In this document: piece after piece, positions 38,777 to 48,311 of the stretch
Layout: the number at the start of each line of letters is the position of its first letter
Position numbering within the stretch: the first letter of the stretch is position 1
Assembly: GCF_033095965.1 (NCBI RefSeq)
Contig: NZ_AP026801.1
Location: 248,001-312,000, forward strand
Direction of reading: 5' to 3'
Length of the DNA stretch: 64,000 bases
DNA from: Xylocopilactobacillus apis
GTDB taxonomy: Bacteria > Bacillota > Bacilli > Lactobacillales > Lactobacillaceae
Notes under the pieces: generated by a model
Seen by the model: only the letters and a program-made list of their open reading frames with translations
Database searches by the model: none
Told to the model about the DNA's origin: nothing
Made by a program: the position numbers and the translations under genes

Positions 38777-38802
38777 AAATCCACCCTTCCGGATGGATTT
38801 TT
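38775..38802. terminator. Bidirectional terminator
   Basis: AAAAATCCA (38775-38783) pairs with TGGATTTTT (38794-38802). It lies between two convergent genes, the transglutaminase (plus) and the glycosyltransferase (minus), with A and T runs on each side. Confidence 0.85.
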
Positions 38803-38806
38803 AACT

Positions 38807-40345
38807 TTATTCAATTGGGTCAGAATGAGTAAGAACTTGCTGCCACATTTCCCAAACAGCATGAGGATAAAATCTTGCTGCAGATTCGTAAGCCCTTGTA
38901 CTTAAAGTTTTTTGAAGAAATGGATCTTTTAAGATATTAATTAAAGTTTGTGCCATCTGATCAGTATCACCTTCTTTAATCAAGTAGCCATTTTCACTTT
39001 CGTGAATGATTTGAGCAGCGCCATATTTAATGTCATATGCAACAATTGGAACACCATGATTAATTGCTTCTACCATTGAAAGAGGAGCACCTTCCACTTT
39101 AGAAGTGTTGGCTAAACAAATAGAGTGGTCATATATTTCGCCAATATTTTGAGTGTATCCTCGAAGTCTAACCGTATCTTGTAAAGCAAAACGGTTAATT
39201 GCAATTAAAAGTTTATTAACTTCGAAATCATTCATTGCATAGCCCCAAACGTCAAGTTTGGCATCAGGAACTTCTTTGTGAACTTTGCTAAATGCTTTAA
39301 TTAAATCTTCAAGTCTTTTCTCAGGAGCTAAACGAGCAACTGCAAGAATAGTTTTATGATCACGTTTTTCAAAGTCAGCATATTTAATATCTGGATCAGC
39401 AATTCCAACGGGAACATAGTAAACTTTAGTATCGACACTTGAGAATCTTGCTCGGATATCTAATTGCTGCTGATGGGTAGGAACTAAAATCCCATCAAAT
39501 AAGGCAACATTACGTAAACCATATTCATAGTTTTCGTTTAATTTTGAGTGCATGATATCATGAGAATCGTAAGCATGAACATTGTGAATCATCATATATT
39601 TATAGGCGGGAGTTTTCATTTTAGCTAACGAATGAGTTAATTCCATTCGATCAGAGAAGAAATTATTAACCTTTTCACCATTTCCATATAGTAAATTTAA
39701 GTCATCATAAAATCTAGATTGAAATTCTTCAGTGTTTCCAAGGGTTATAGTCTCATCTTGATACTTAACTTTAATTGAAATAACAGTTTGAATGTTGCGA
39801 GGGTAGGCAGTTTTAATTTCAATAACAACATTTCCATTAAGGTCAAAATACTGTTCATGAATTGGTCGGCGCTGTGGATCGATTTCAGTCCGAGAAGAAA
39901 GAAAACCTCGTTCGTCATAATAATCATATTTCTTAAAAGATTGACCATCTGCTTCCATGTATACAAAAGAAGTAATTTGATTATTATTAGGGTTGACTTG
40001 GATAATATAAGTTTCTTTAGATTCTTTATTGAGAACCCGATAAGCAATATCCGCACCATTTGGCCCCATAAATTCTACTTCATAATTGTCATCTTCTTCG
40101 TATTGTTTGATTCCATTTTCTTTTTGTTCAACTTTTTGAGTACCCTGATAAAAGTCAAAAGCATTAATATGCTGATCGTTAGGAATTCCAATGTGTTCAA
40201 GAACAGTGTGAGTGTTGGTCCAGTGTTTTACTGTGACAATCATTGCTTCTCCGCCTTCATCGTGGAAAAGATGAAGACGTTTGATTTGGGCATGTTCAAT
40301 TCCTGACATACTCTCAGAAATATTATTGGTTAGAAAGAAATTCAT
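38807..40345 (-). CDS. GT4-family glycosyltransferase (GtfA/TagE-like)
   Basis: A 512-residue glycosyltransferase. The N-terminal 200 residues form the beta-rich domain seen in accessory-Sec GtfA and poly(glycerol-phosphate) glucosyltransferases. The C-terminal half has the GT-B motifs LAVARLAPEKRLEDLIKAF, RLRGYTQN and the EX7E motif EGAPLSMVEAINHGVP. It is cytoplasmic and probably glycosylates a surface protein or teichoic acid; the acceptor is unknown, because no Ser-rich adhesin or second transferase is adjacent. Length about 500 is normal for the group. Confidence 0.88.
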   Translation of the reverse strand: MNFFLTNNISESMSGIEHAQIKRLHLFHDEGGEAMIVTVKHWTNTHTVLEHIGIPNDQHINAFDFYQGTQKVEQKENGIKQYEEDDNYEVEFMGPNGADIAYRVLNKESKETYIIQVNPNNNQITSFVYMEADGQSFKKYDYYDERGFLSSRTEIDPQRRPIHEQYFDLNGNVVIEIKTAYPRNIQTVISIKVKYQDETITLGNTEEFQSRFYDDLNLLYGNGEKVNNFFSDRMELTHSLAKMKTPAYKYMMIHNVHAYDSHDIMHSKLNENYEYGLRNVALFDGILVPTHQQQLDIRARFSSVDTKVYYVPVGIADPDIKYADFEKRDHKTILAVARLAPEKRLEDLIKAFSKVHKEVPDAKLDVWGYAMNDFEVNKLLIAINRFALQDTVRLRGYTQNIGEIYDHSICLANTSKVEGAPLSMVEAINHGVPIVAYDIKYGAAQIIHESENGYLIKEGDTDQMAQTLINILKDPFLQKTLSTRAYESAARFYPHAVWEMWQQVLTHSDPIE

Positions 40346-40507
40346 AATTACTCCTCATTTTTTGATTGAAAATTATCTCTTATATAATAACTTAATATTG
40401 GAAGTGATGAAATCAGGTTTTGCAAATAATTCTTTAAGTTGCGTCATTCAATTGATTTAGAATTTCACAAAATCCTTGATTCACTAAGGATTCTTGGTAT
40501 CTTTCAA

Positions 40508-40879
40508 CTATTGATTGATAATTTTGAGTTGATTCTCCTGAATGGTCTGAAAGACATTTTGATAAAAATTATTAATTGAATCCGCGGTATGTTTAATTTT
40601 AAAAATCGCATATTTACCACCTGCCAAACACCGCGGGATAAACGGTGTTTAAATTTGGTTTGTTTTGTGATTGAACAGATCTCATACCGACATTTAAATT
40701 CTGGTACTTTATTTGGATCGTCTTGTGCAATTGCTAAAATTGTTGAATTATTCAATAGATTCTCATTTTCCATCAATTCTTTATTTGCAATTCCGTAAGC
40801 TCCGGTTCGTCTTACAAAAACAATTTTTTTAGGTTCATGAATTTAATTTCCAAATTTTATACTCCACTTCAAGGTTTTC
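40508..40879 (-). pseudogene. GyrI-like (AraC effector-binding) domain pseudogene
   Basis: On the minus strand three frames spell one GyrI-like domain: first ENLEVEYKIWKLN (from 40879), then EPKKIVFVRRTGAYG and STILAIAQDDPNKVPEFKCR (the domain's DDP...P.KCRYE motif), then after about 40615 LAGGKYAIFKIKHTADSINN to a stop at 40508. At least two frameshifts break it. GyrI-like domains bind small molecules or inhibit gyrase. It fills most of an apparently empty 580-base gap between the glycosyltransferase and gatD. Confidence 0.72.
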
Positions 40880-40929
40880 GGGACCCTAAAATAAAGTAAT
40901 ACCAGTTAAAATTATTTTCGCCATATTTT

Positions 40930-41634
40930 TTAAAAATATTCCGGTGCAACTTTTTGAAGTTCAGGAATTAAGTCTTGTTCATTATTTTTACGATTTAGAA
41001 TAATTTCGAGAATTCTTTTAGCTAGATTACCATTTCTCGTTAAGATTGGACCATGGAAATAGGTACAAAATACATTGTGATAAATTGCTCCTTCGGTTTT
41101 GTCTTCGCCGTTATTTCCGTGACCATCAATCACTTCTCCTAGTGGTTTTTCACCGTCACCTAAAAAAGTTCTTCCTTGATGATTTTCAAAACCATGATAA
41201 GTTTCATTAGTTTCAGAATTTTTAATAGTGATGTCACCAATGAAGCGATCGCTTTCTTGATTGAGTGTATAGTGCGGTAAAGCACCGATTCCTTCAATCC
41301 TTTCGCCATTAGACATTAGAAAATATTTACCCAACATTTGGTATCCTCCGCAAACTGCCAGCATTGGTCCGCCGTCTTCAATGTATTCTTTCATTTGTTT
41401 TGATTTACTTTGAAAGTCTGGGGCCAATACTTGTTCTTCATAATCCTGCCCGCCGCCAAAAAGCATAAAATCATACTTGCTGGGATCTAGAGGATCATTT
41501 AAGGAGACAACTTCATCAATAACATCCAGACCAATTTTTTTTGCATAATATCTAAGAGCAACAATATTACCGTAATCGCCATAAGTATTCATGATATTTC
41601 CGTATAGGTGAGCAATTTTAATCTCTTTAGTCAC
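40930..41634 (-). CDS. gatD: Lipid II isoglutaminyl synthase, glutaminase subunit GatD
   Basis: A 234-residue CobB/CobQ-like amidotransferase. The nucleophile is Cys95 in AVCGGYQMLG and the catalytic His is His194 in YFHGPIL; LFGGGQDYE is typical. It supplies ammonia to MurT for amidation of D-Glu in lipid II. It starts directly after murT (no gap), the conserved murT-gatD order. Confidence 0.96.
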   Translation of the reverse strand: MTKEIKIAHLYGNIMNTYGDYGNIVALRYYAKKIGLDVIDEVVSLNDPLDPSKYDFMLFGGGQDYEEQVLAPDFQSKSKQMKEYIEDGGPMLAVCGGYQMLGKYFLMSNGERIEGIGALPHYTLNQESDRFIGDITIKNSETNETYHGFENHQGRTFLGDGEKPLGEVIDGHGNNGEDKTEGAIYHNVFCTYFHGPILTRNGNLAKRILEIILNRKNNEQDLIPELQKVAPEYF

Positions 41635-42972
41635 TTAAAATCCTCCTTTAATATAACCACTTTTGGCAAGTTGTTCCCTTAATTGAAGCATGGCAGTGTA
41701 AGTTGCGGCAACATATACTTTTTTAGTTGGCAGAGTTTTAATTTTTTCGACAATCTGCTTAAGATCGGGCACTGTTTCTTGATCTTCAAAACCGCCCATT
41801 TTAAGTCTTACTTGAATATCCTTGTAACGTTCTCCGCCAGTAAGGACAGCTTCAATATTTGCTTGGTGAAGTTTTTCAAAATCAGCATCCCAAATCCAAG
41901 AAGTGTCAATTCCATCGGCATAATTCGCATTAAGCAAAGCTACAAGAGAAAAAGGATCTTTTTCTGTCAGCATCATATCAATCACTGCATTGGAACCCAC
42001 AGGGTTTTTGATTAGAACGATCGTTACGTCTTTTCCGTCAACATCAATAGACTCTTGACGCCCAAAGATTTGCTGATTCTGCTCAAATGTTTCTTTTACG
42101 ACATTAGCGGATATTCCCATTTCTTGGGCCAGCGAATAAGCAGCAAGTGCATTATAAATGTTGTAAAGACCTCCAATTTCGATTTTAAAGCGAGTTGAAC
42201 CAATCTCAAATTCAGAATATTTAGGTGTCAGCTGGTCGATCTTTGTAACTGCATAGTTTAACTTTGGCCTTTTAAAACTATCGGTAATAGAATAGTAGAA
42301 ACCGAGATTTGCGTAAGTTAAAAAGTGATAGTGAAGAATGCTGTGATCTGTTGGTGAAAGGATGCCGTCGGTGTTAGTTGGTGCGAGGAGATCTTTGTTT
42401 TCATTTAAATGATCAAATCCGTAATAGACTGTGAGGTTTTCAGGCTTTGCTCTTTGAAAAATTGGTGAGTCTCCATTAGTAATGACAGTTGCTTTTGGAG
42501 CATTTTTAATACCAGCTAATATTTTGTCATAGGTGGTATAAATTTCCCCGTAACGATCCATTTGATCGCGAAAAATATTGGTAAGAACGAAAAATTTGGG
42601 AGTTAAAGACTCAGTAACGGGAGCGACATTTGCTTCATCAACCTCTAATACCGCAACTTGTTTTTTTGAAGATTTTTGCATGATTAAGCTATTAACGATT
42701 CCTTGGACCATGTTGGAGCCAGAAGAATTAGAAATAACGTCATAGCCTGCCGTTTTTAGAACTTTAACACAAAGAGCAGTAGTCAAAGTTTTGCCATTGG
42801 TTCCGCTAACAATGATGACATCGAGGTTATCGCTGAGATGTCTAAGAAGATCGGGATCGATCTTTAGTGCAATTTTCCCAGGCAGAGAAGTTGCACCTCG
42901 GTGTAGAATGTTTTTTAAAATAAAATGACTAGTCTTAGCAAAAAAAACTGCAGCTCGGCTTTTAAGGTTCAT
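41635..42972 (-). CDS. murT: Lipid II isoglutaminyl synthase, Mur-ligase subunit MurT
   Basis: A 445-residue Mur ligase-like protein. ATP loop VSGTNGKTLTT is near 55-65, and DUF1727 motifs fill the C-terminus. It amidates the alpha-carboxyl of D-Glu in lipid II with GatD. The internal zinc ribbon, which in the family carries two Cys pairs, appears here as ILSPTDHSILHYHFLTYANLG and YYSITDSFKRP: no Cys remains at either pair. The ribbon therefore seems to have lost its metal. Confidence 0.95.
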   Translation of the reverse strand: MNLKSRAAVFFAKTSHFILKNILHRGATSLPGKIALKIDPDLLRHLSDNLDVIIVSGTNGKTLTTALCVKVLKTAGYDVISNSSGSNMVQGIVNSLIMQKSSKKQVAVLEVDEANVAPVTESLTPKFFVLTNIFRDQMDRYGEIYTTYDKILAGIKNAPKATVITNGDSPIFQRAKPENLTVYYGFDHLNENKDLLAPTNTDGILSPTDHSILHYHFLTYANLGFYYSITDSFKRPKLNYAVTKIDQLTPKYSEFEIGSTRFKIEIGGLYNIYNALAAYSLAQEMGISANVVKETFEQNQQIFGRQESIDVDGKDVTIVLIKNPVGSNAVIDMMLTEKDPFSLVALLNANYADGIDTSWIWDADFEKLHQANIEAVLTGGERYKDIQVRLKMGGFEDQETVPDLKQIVEKIKTLPTKKVYVAATYTAMLQLREQLAKSGYIKGGF

Positions 42973-43171
42973 GTTTGGCTCCTGAAAAGAGAATTTCTTA
43001 TATTATAAGTTTTTTAAAGAGATGTGGCGAGTAAACAATTTAAAATATAATAATCAATGAATAGTAATAAATACCAGGATTTTTTAAATCTTAAACAAAA
43101 ATCAAAAGTTAATATTCTTGTTTTTGTCTGATTTATTTCATGAAAAGTTCATAAATTTTCGATATATTAAA

Positions 43172-43274
43172 AACGTAGAAGAAATCATCCTCCCAAACAT
43201 TGATTTCTCGATCAAAAAATTATAAATCCTCCCTTAAGAATTTATCTAAACGTTGCCTTGAGCAGCGTTTTTTT
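43172..43274 (+). ncRNA. Candidate small RNA with two CCUCCC loops and a terminator
   Basis: Three consecutive hairpins. The first has a 7-base stem GAAATCA/TGATTTC (43181-43187, 43201-43207) with CCTCCC at 43189-43194 in its loop. The second has stem ATAAAT/ATTTAT (43222-43227, 43240-43245) with CCTCCC at 43228-43233 in its loop. The third, AAACGTTGC/GCAGCGTTT (43248-43256, 43262-43270) plus seven T, is a Rho-independent terminator. A TATATT -10 lies at 43163-43168; no good -35 is seen, but the palindrome TTTCATGAAA sits at 43136-43145. There is no ORF. The loops are complementary to Shine-Dalgarno sequences, as in RsaE/RoxS and LhrC regulators. Confidence 0.65.
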
Positions 43275-43314
43275 CTTGACGGCGCAATTTAAGTTGGTTA
43301 ATCTATTATAGTAT

Positions 43315-43386
43315 GCGGGATTAGTGTAATGGATCGCACGTAGGATTCCGATTCCTGAAATCTGGGTTCGACTCCCAGGTCCCGCA
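43315..43386 (+). tRNA. tRNA-Arg (anticodon CCG)
   Basis: A 72-base cloverleaf: acceptor GCGGGAT with GTCCCGC (one T-G pair), anticodon stem TAGGA/TCCTG around loop TTCCGAT with anticodon CCG, and T arm CTGGG-TTCGACT-CCCAG. Discriminator A at 43386; CCA is not encoded. Anticodon CCG reads Arg CGG codons. The tRNA is preceded by the candidate small RNA and followed by the subtilase gene. Confidence 0.95.
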
Positions 43387-43587
43387 TTATAAATTGAGCA
43401 AAGTAAATTTGCTCTTTTTTGTTTTCAAAAATATTCATGTTTTATGATTTTAAAAAGGAATTATTCACGGAGTTTAAGACTTTTAAAAGAATAAAACGCT
43501 TATAAAATTTCATTATTTTGTATATTTCTATTGTAAAAGAAAGATTCTTAACGTAAAATTCAAGCAATACCATAGGGAGGTAAAGTC

Positions 43588-46500
43588 TTGAAAAAAGGGT
43601 CGAGAAAAATTACGAGTTTATTAAGTTCACTATTGCTCTTAATAACGCCATTAATTCAATTAGAAGAAACATTTGCTTCAACTCAATCCGTTGAATACAA
43701 AACCGATAATCGTGAATCCATTGAGGATAATTTGCGATCCGCTTCTAATGCGGCTAAATCGCAAGCGACTAAGAAATATTATCAAGCAGTTAAAGATCAG
43801 TTAAGTGCTCGGGGCGTGGATACGAGCAAATTAAATTTTGATCAGATGCAAAATAAGACTGTGAAAATTATTGTTGAGTTAGCTGCTAATCCGGCGGTTA
43901 AACAAAATATCACACCGACGGGTTCCAAAAAATCGATTCAAAGAATCGATCAGGCTTCAAATAAAGTTATTGATAATCAGGCATCAATTCAAAAACAAGT
44001 TGAATCAATAACCGGAAACAAAGTTAGAAGAACTTACGGATACTTAATTAATGGTTTTTCAATTTCAGCAAAACCTGCTCAGATCGCTCAGATTAAGAAA
44101 GTTGCGGGAGTTAAGAATGTAACGGTTGCTAAAGTTTATCATCCGGCAGACTCTTCAGCTAATGAATTAGCTAATGTTCAAAAAGTTTGGTCGGCTAATC
44201 ATTTAAAAGGTGAGGGAATGGTCGTTGCGGTTCTTGATACTGGAATTGATCCCAATCATAAAGATTTACGTTTAACAGACCCAAGCAAAGAAAAAATTAC
44301 TCCCGCTCAAGGTAATAGTTTTGCTCAAACGTTAGGTTATGGGAAGTCTTGTAATGACAAAGTTCCTTTTGCTTATAATTACGCTGATGGAACCAGTGAA
44401 ACAATTTTAGATACCGGAACGACAATGCACGGAATGCACGTGGCAGGTATTGTGGCAGCTAACGGCTCAGGGGATGATCCTAAGACGTCAGTTCAAGGAG
44501 TTGCCCCAGAAGCCCAATTATTAGATATGAAAGTTTTTAGTAATACTTCTGAAGGTGCAACTGATGACGATATCATTAGTGCTATTGAAGATTCTGTCAA
44601 AATCGGAGCAGATGTTATCAACATGTCTTTAGGTTCCACTTCTGGAGATGTTAACCCAAAAGATCCTGAACAAATGGCATTATCAAATGCTGCTAAACAG
44701 GGGGTTATTCCCGTTATTTCTGCAGGTAATTCAGGCCTTTCTAATTCTGCAAAAGGTGATAATGTTCCTTTTTATCAGACTGAAGATACAAGCACTGTTG
44801 GGGCACCAGGAGTTACTCCAGAAGCAATTACCGTCGCTTCTTCTGAAAACAGTTCAAGAGTAACTAATGTTACTTCAATTACTGATCCGGCAGGGAAGAA
44901 ACTTTTAGATAAAGATATTGCCGGTCAATTGTCCAACAAGACTAGTTTTGAAACAGCGTCAGGTCATGCCTTTTATCTCGCAAAAAATGGTAAAGATGGA
45001 TTACCTGGGATTGGAAAACCAGCTGACTTCGACGAATCTGTAAAAGGTAAAATTGCGGTTGTTGCTAGAGGACAATTAGCGTTTACTGAAAAGCAGGATA
45101 ATGCTAAAAAAGCAGGGGCAGTGGGAATTGTCATTGTTGATAACAATCCTAATAATGCTAATCAAGGATTTTCTTGGCACGAAGATTTTCCATCGTTAGG
45201 AGTTACAACTGAAGATGGTAAAGAGTTGATTAAAGCCATCCAAGCAGCACCTGATACGATCTACACAATCACTGTTAGTGAACAACAGGTACCAAATTCA
45301 GACAGCGGCCGGATGTCTTCATTCACGTCTTTTGGACCAACTAGTGATCTTTCATTTAAACCTGATATCACAGCCCCAGGAGGACAAATCTGGTCACTTG
45401 CCAATGATAATAAATATCAAAACATGAGTGGAACTTCAATGGCGAGTCCTTTTATTGCCGGATCGACTGCAATTTTAGTTGAAAGCTTGAAAAAAGAAGG
45501 AATCAATCTAAGTAAAGATCAATTGACTAAATTTGCAAAAATCAGTTTGATGAATACAGCAAAACCAATGATGGATCTTGATAATAAGAACAATGTCATT
45601 TCGCCTCGTGAACAAGGATCAGGCTTAATTCAACTTGATAAGGCAGTAGATAATCGAGTTACTGCGACCACTCCAAGCGGCGAAGGATCATTTGCTTTAA
45701 AAGAAATTGGTCAAAATGCTGAAATGGTAGTTACATTAACCAATAGAAGTAATGAGGATGTTAAATACACGTTTAATAATCATGGCGGTCCATGGACTGG
45801 TAACGATGAAGTAAATAAAAATACTTCAGAAGTTCCAATTAGCGGCGGATCATTAACAACGGATGAAAATTCCGTTACTGTTCCAGCTAACGGGAAAAAA
45901 GATGTTACGGTTCATTTAAGCCTTCCGATGAGTTTTGCCCAACAAAAATTTGTTGAAGGGTATATTGGTTTCGATAGCGATAAAGCACCCAATTTGGTAA
46001 TCCCTTATCTTGGATTCCACGGTAAGTGGGGACAAGGGAAAGTTATTGATGCACCATCTTGGGAAAAAGGTTCAGTTTTCGGTGGCGGCTACTTTAAAGA
46101 TGGTGATGACAATATTTTAGGAACTGATTTAGCCGGTGATGATCGCGAGAATCAGAAAGAAGCACCAGATTTTAGTTCAGATCCTGATAAATTATTAAGC
46201 TACATCAAACCTGATACCGTTGCAATTTCGCCAAATAACGACGGGCATCAAGATTATGCGTACCCAACATTTTATTTGTATCGAAATGCCCATAATTCTC
46301 AAGCACAAATTATTAATTCAACTGGTTCCGTAATTAAGACAGTTTATAAAGATACAAGCGTTAAAAAGTCATTTTATGATGCGGAACATTCCTCATTTAC
46401 TACAGCAACAGATGGTCCTAATTTAATTTGGGATGGCACGCACTGGAATGCGGCTAAAGGTAAAGATGTGCCCGTTGTTGACGGCGTTTATAAATATCGC

Positions 46501-48051
46501 TTTAGTGCAATTCCTAATGCTGCAGATGCTAAGGCTCAAACTCAAGACCTTACAATTAGAGTTGATACGGTTAAGCCAAAGTTAACGAACATTAAGTTAA
46601 TTAAACGAAGCGACGGGATGTATCTTAGTGCTAATTTGAGCGATAACAACAGCGGCATTCAAAATATGGGAATTTTAAATGTAACAATTAATGGAGTATC
46701 CCATAACTATAATTTATATAACGACAAAGGGGATCCCGTTTCGATCCATCCTTATGTAACTAAATTAGTGAATGCTCAAAGTTCCAGTTTAACGCCTGGT
46801 AAAAATCAAATTGAAGTAGGTGTTTTAGATAACGCTGCTAATTATGGATACACTAAGTCTTTAACGACGGTTCCCGGCAAGGCAGCAAAAGGATTGGCAC
46901 TTTATAATCTGCAGGATAAGAAACGAATTTCTACAGTTACACCATATGTTAATACCAGCAACAGTACTTTTAGAGTGAATGGTTCTTACATCAGAAATGT
47001 TTATGTTAATGGTCGATTAGGTAAACTTGACCGTAAAGGAATTTTTTCAGTTAATGTTCCGATTCCAGCAAATGGAGTCTTTAAATTCTCCACGGATGCA
47101 AAGGGTAAAAAGCTCATTCGGACTGTTAGAACAGTAATTGCGATGAAATTAGGGACAATATCAGTTAATGATGCAAACCGCACTGTTAACACTGATAAGA
47201 AAGATTATGAGCTAAGCGGTTCTGTTGGTCCAACGGTCAAAAAAGTAACAATTAAAGGTTCTAAAACGAAAGTTCTTAACGTTGAGGACTTTGCAAAAGA
47301 TCGAACCTTTAAGGCAAGTTTTGATCTGAAGTATGGAAGTAATAAATTTACAGTAACTGCTACTGATGTTGATGGTAATATCTCTAAACCAGTTAGCGTT
47401 ACTGTCAATACAACCTACGATGATGACCCGAAGAATCAAGTTTTCTTTGATGACGGAGATCTAGATATTGCTGCAACTAAGGTTATTACAACTAAAACTA
47501 AAGGCTTTGATTCTAGAACAGGAATGTTTACGATCTCAGGAAAACTTAAGAAACCAGTTGGAACATTTAAGATAGCTGGAGACAATGTTTCGTATGATCC
47601 GCAAACATTGAAATTTAGTAAAACAGTTCAGCTGCCTACTAATGGATATAAATCAATCTGGATTTATGTAGCTGATGAACAAGGTAAAGCTTTAGTTGAT
47701 GGATCCGTTCATTTTGCAGTTGATACTAACTTGCCGACATTAACTTTTAAAGATAGTGCCGGATGGCAGCAGGATAATAAAGGCGATTATCACTTCTCCA
47801 CACTGAAAAAGCCTTTTGTTTTAACAGGAAGTGCGAGCGATAACTTTAGTGGTTTTGGAGTTCTTGTAAACAATAATGTTTTGGAAGTGACGCCACAAAA
47901 TGGTGTGTTCTCAGTTCAAACAGGATTTTCAGTCGATTTCTCAACGACTTTAAATTTGATTAAGGGGCTAAATAAATTCAATGTATCTGTTGTTGATGCA
48001 ACAGGAAATATAGTTTCTCATAATCTGTATATAACTTATCGAGGAATTTAA
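43588..48051 (+). CDS. Secreted subtilisin-like cell-envelope proteinase
   Basis: A 1487-residue S8 protease. TTG start at 43588 follows GGGAGG (43575-43580). There is a signal peptide (about 1-31), a pro-region with inhibitor-like repeats to about 190, then the catalytic triad: Asp217 (VLDTGID), His281 (MHGMHVAG) and Ser617 (GTSMASP). A PA domain is inserted at about 430-560. Fn3-like and Ig-like domains follow from about 700. It degrades extracellular proteins such as casein or host proteins. The C-terminus ends SHNLYITYRGI with no LPxTG, GW or S-layer anchor that I can see. Confidence 0.95.
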   Translation: MKKGSRKITSLLSSLLLLITPLIQLEETFASTQSVEYKTDNRESIEDNLRSASNAAKSQATKKYYQAVKDQLSARGVDTSKLNFDQMQNKTVKIIVELAANPAVKQNITPTGSKKSIQRIDQASNKVIDNQASIQKQVESITGNKVRRTYGYLINGFSISAKPAQIAQIKKVAGVKNVTVAKVYHPADSSANELANVQKVWSANHLKGEGMVVAVLDTGIDPNHKDLRLTDPSKEKITPAQGNSFAQTLGYGKSCNDKVPFAYNYADGTSETILDTGTTMHGMHVAGIVAANGSGDDPKTSVQGVAPEAQLLDMKVFSNTSEGATDDDIISAIEDSVKIGADVINMSLGSTSGDVNPKDPEQMALSNAAKQGVIPVISAGNSGLSNSAKGDNVPFYQTEDTSTVGAPGVTPEAITVASSENSSRVTNVTSITDPAGKKLLDKDIAGQLSNKTSFETASGHAFYLAKNGKDGLPGIGKPADFDESVKGKIAVVARGQLAFTEKQDNAKKAGAVGIVIVDNNPNNANQGFSWHEDFPSLGVTTEDGKELIKAIQAAPDTIYTITVSEQQVPNSDSGRMSSFTSFGPTSDLSFKPDITAPGGQIWSLANDNKYQNMSGTSMASPFIAGSTAILVESLKKEGINLSKDQLTKFAKISLMNTAKPMMDLDNKNNVISPREQGSGLIQLDKAVDNRVTATTPSGEGSFALKEIGQNAEMVVTLTNRSNEDVKYTFNNHGGPWTGNDEVNKNTSEVPISGGSLTTDENSVTVPANGKKDVTVHLSLPMSFAQQKFVEGYIGFDSDKAPNLVIPYLGFHGKWGQGKVIDAPSWEKGSVFGGGYFKDGDDNILGTDLAGDDRENQKEAPDFSSDPDKLLSYIKPDTVAISPNNDGHQDYAYPTFYLYRNAHNSQAQIINSTGSVIKTVYKDTSVKKSFYDAEHSSFTTATDGPNLIWDGTHWNAAKGKDVPVVDGVYKYRFSAIPNAADAKAQTQDLTIRVDTVKPKLTNIKLIKRSDGMYLSANLSDNNSGIQNMGILNVTINGVSHNYNLYNDKGDPVSIHPYVTKLVNAQSSSLTPGKNQIEVGVLDNAANYGYTKSLTTVPGKAAKGLALYNLQDKKRISTVTPYVNTSNSTFRVNGSYIRNVYVNGRLGKLDRKGIFSVNVPIPANGVFKFSTDAKGKKLIRTVRTVIAMKLGTISVNDANRTVNTDKKDYELSGSVGPTVKKVTIKGSKTKVLNVEDFAKDRTFKASFDLKYGSNKFTVTATDVDGNISKPVSVTVNTTYDDDPKNQVFFDDGDLDIAATKVITTKTKGFDSRTGMFTISGKLKKPVGTFKIAGDNVSYDPQTLKFSKTVQLPTNGYKSIWIYVADEQGKALVDGSVHFAVDTNLPTLTFKDSAGWQQDNKGDYHFSTLKKPFVLTGSASDNFSGFGVLVNNNVLEVTPQNGVFSVQTGFSVDFSTTLNLIKGLNKFNVSVVDATGNIVSHNLYITYRGI

Positions 48052-48064
48052 TGAAATAAAGATT

Positions 48065-48096
48065 AAGTGCTGGTAGTAAATATCGGCACTTTTTTG
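48065..48096 (+). terminator. Terminator after the subtilase gene
   Basis: AAGTGC (48065-48070) pairs with GCACTT (48086-48091) and is followed by a T run. It closes the protease gene before the CRISPR leader. The AT-rich stretch 48097-48311 holds no gene and is the probable leader. Confidence 0.7.
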
Positions 48097-48311
48097 ATTC
48101 AATTTATCTTGGAGCGTTTTAGATAATTTTTTGAAATTCTTGATGATAGATTTTGTTCTAATTGTAAATTTAATTTATTTGAAATATAGTAATGATTGAG
48201 TGAAATATGAGTTCAAAAATAAAAATCATATGAACTATCCTTAAAAGTTTAAAACTAATTGAATTTTATAATTTATTTATTTAGAAATGCTTATTTCATT
48301 GGATTTTCTAA

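Noticed and set aside
40589-40798. Plus-strand ORF in the GyrI-like region
   Set aside because: The minus strand reads a recognisable domain in three frames, so the plus frame is a shadow.
43276-43314. Clear promoter for tRNA-Arg
   Set aside because: TTGACG at about 43276 and TATTAT are spaced too far apart (over 20 bases) for a normal sigma-A promoter; it may be weak or the tRNA may be read through from upstream.
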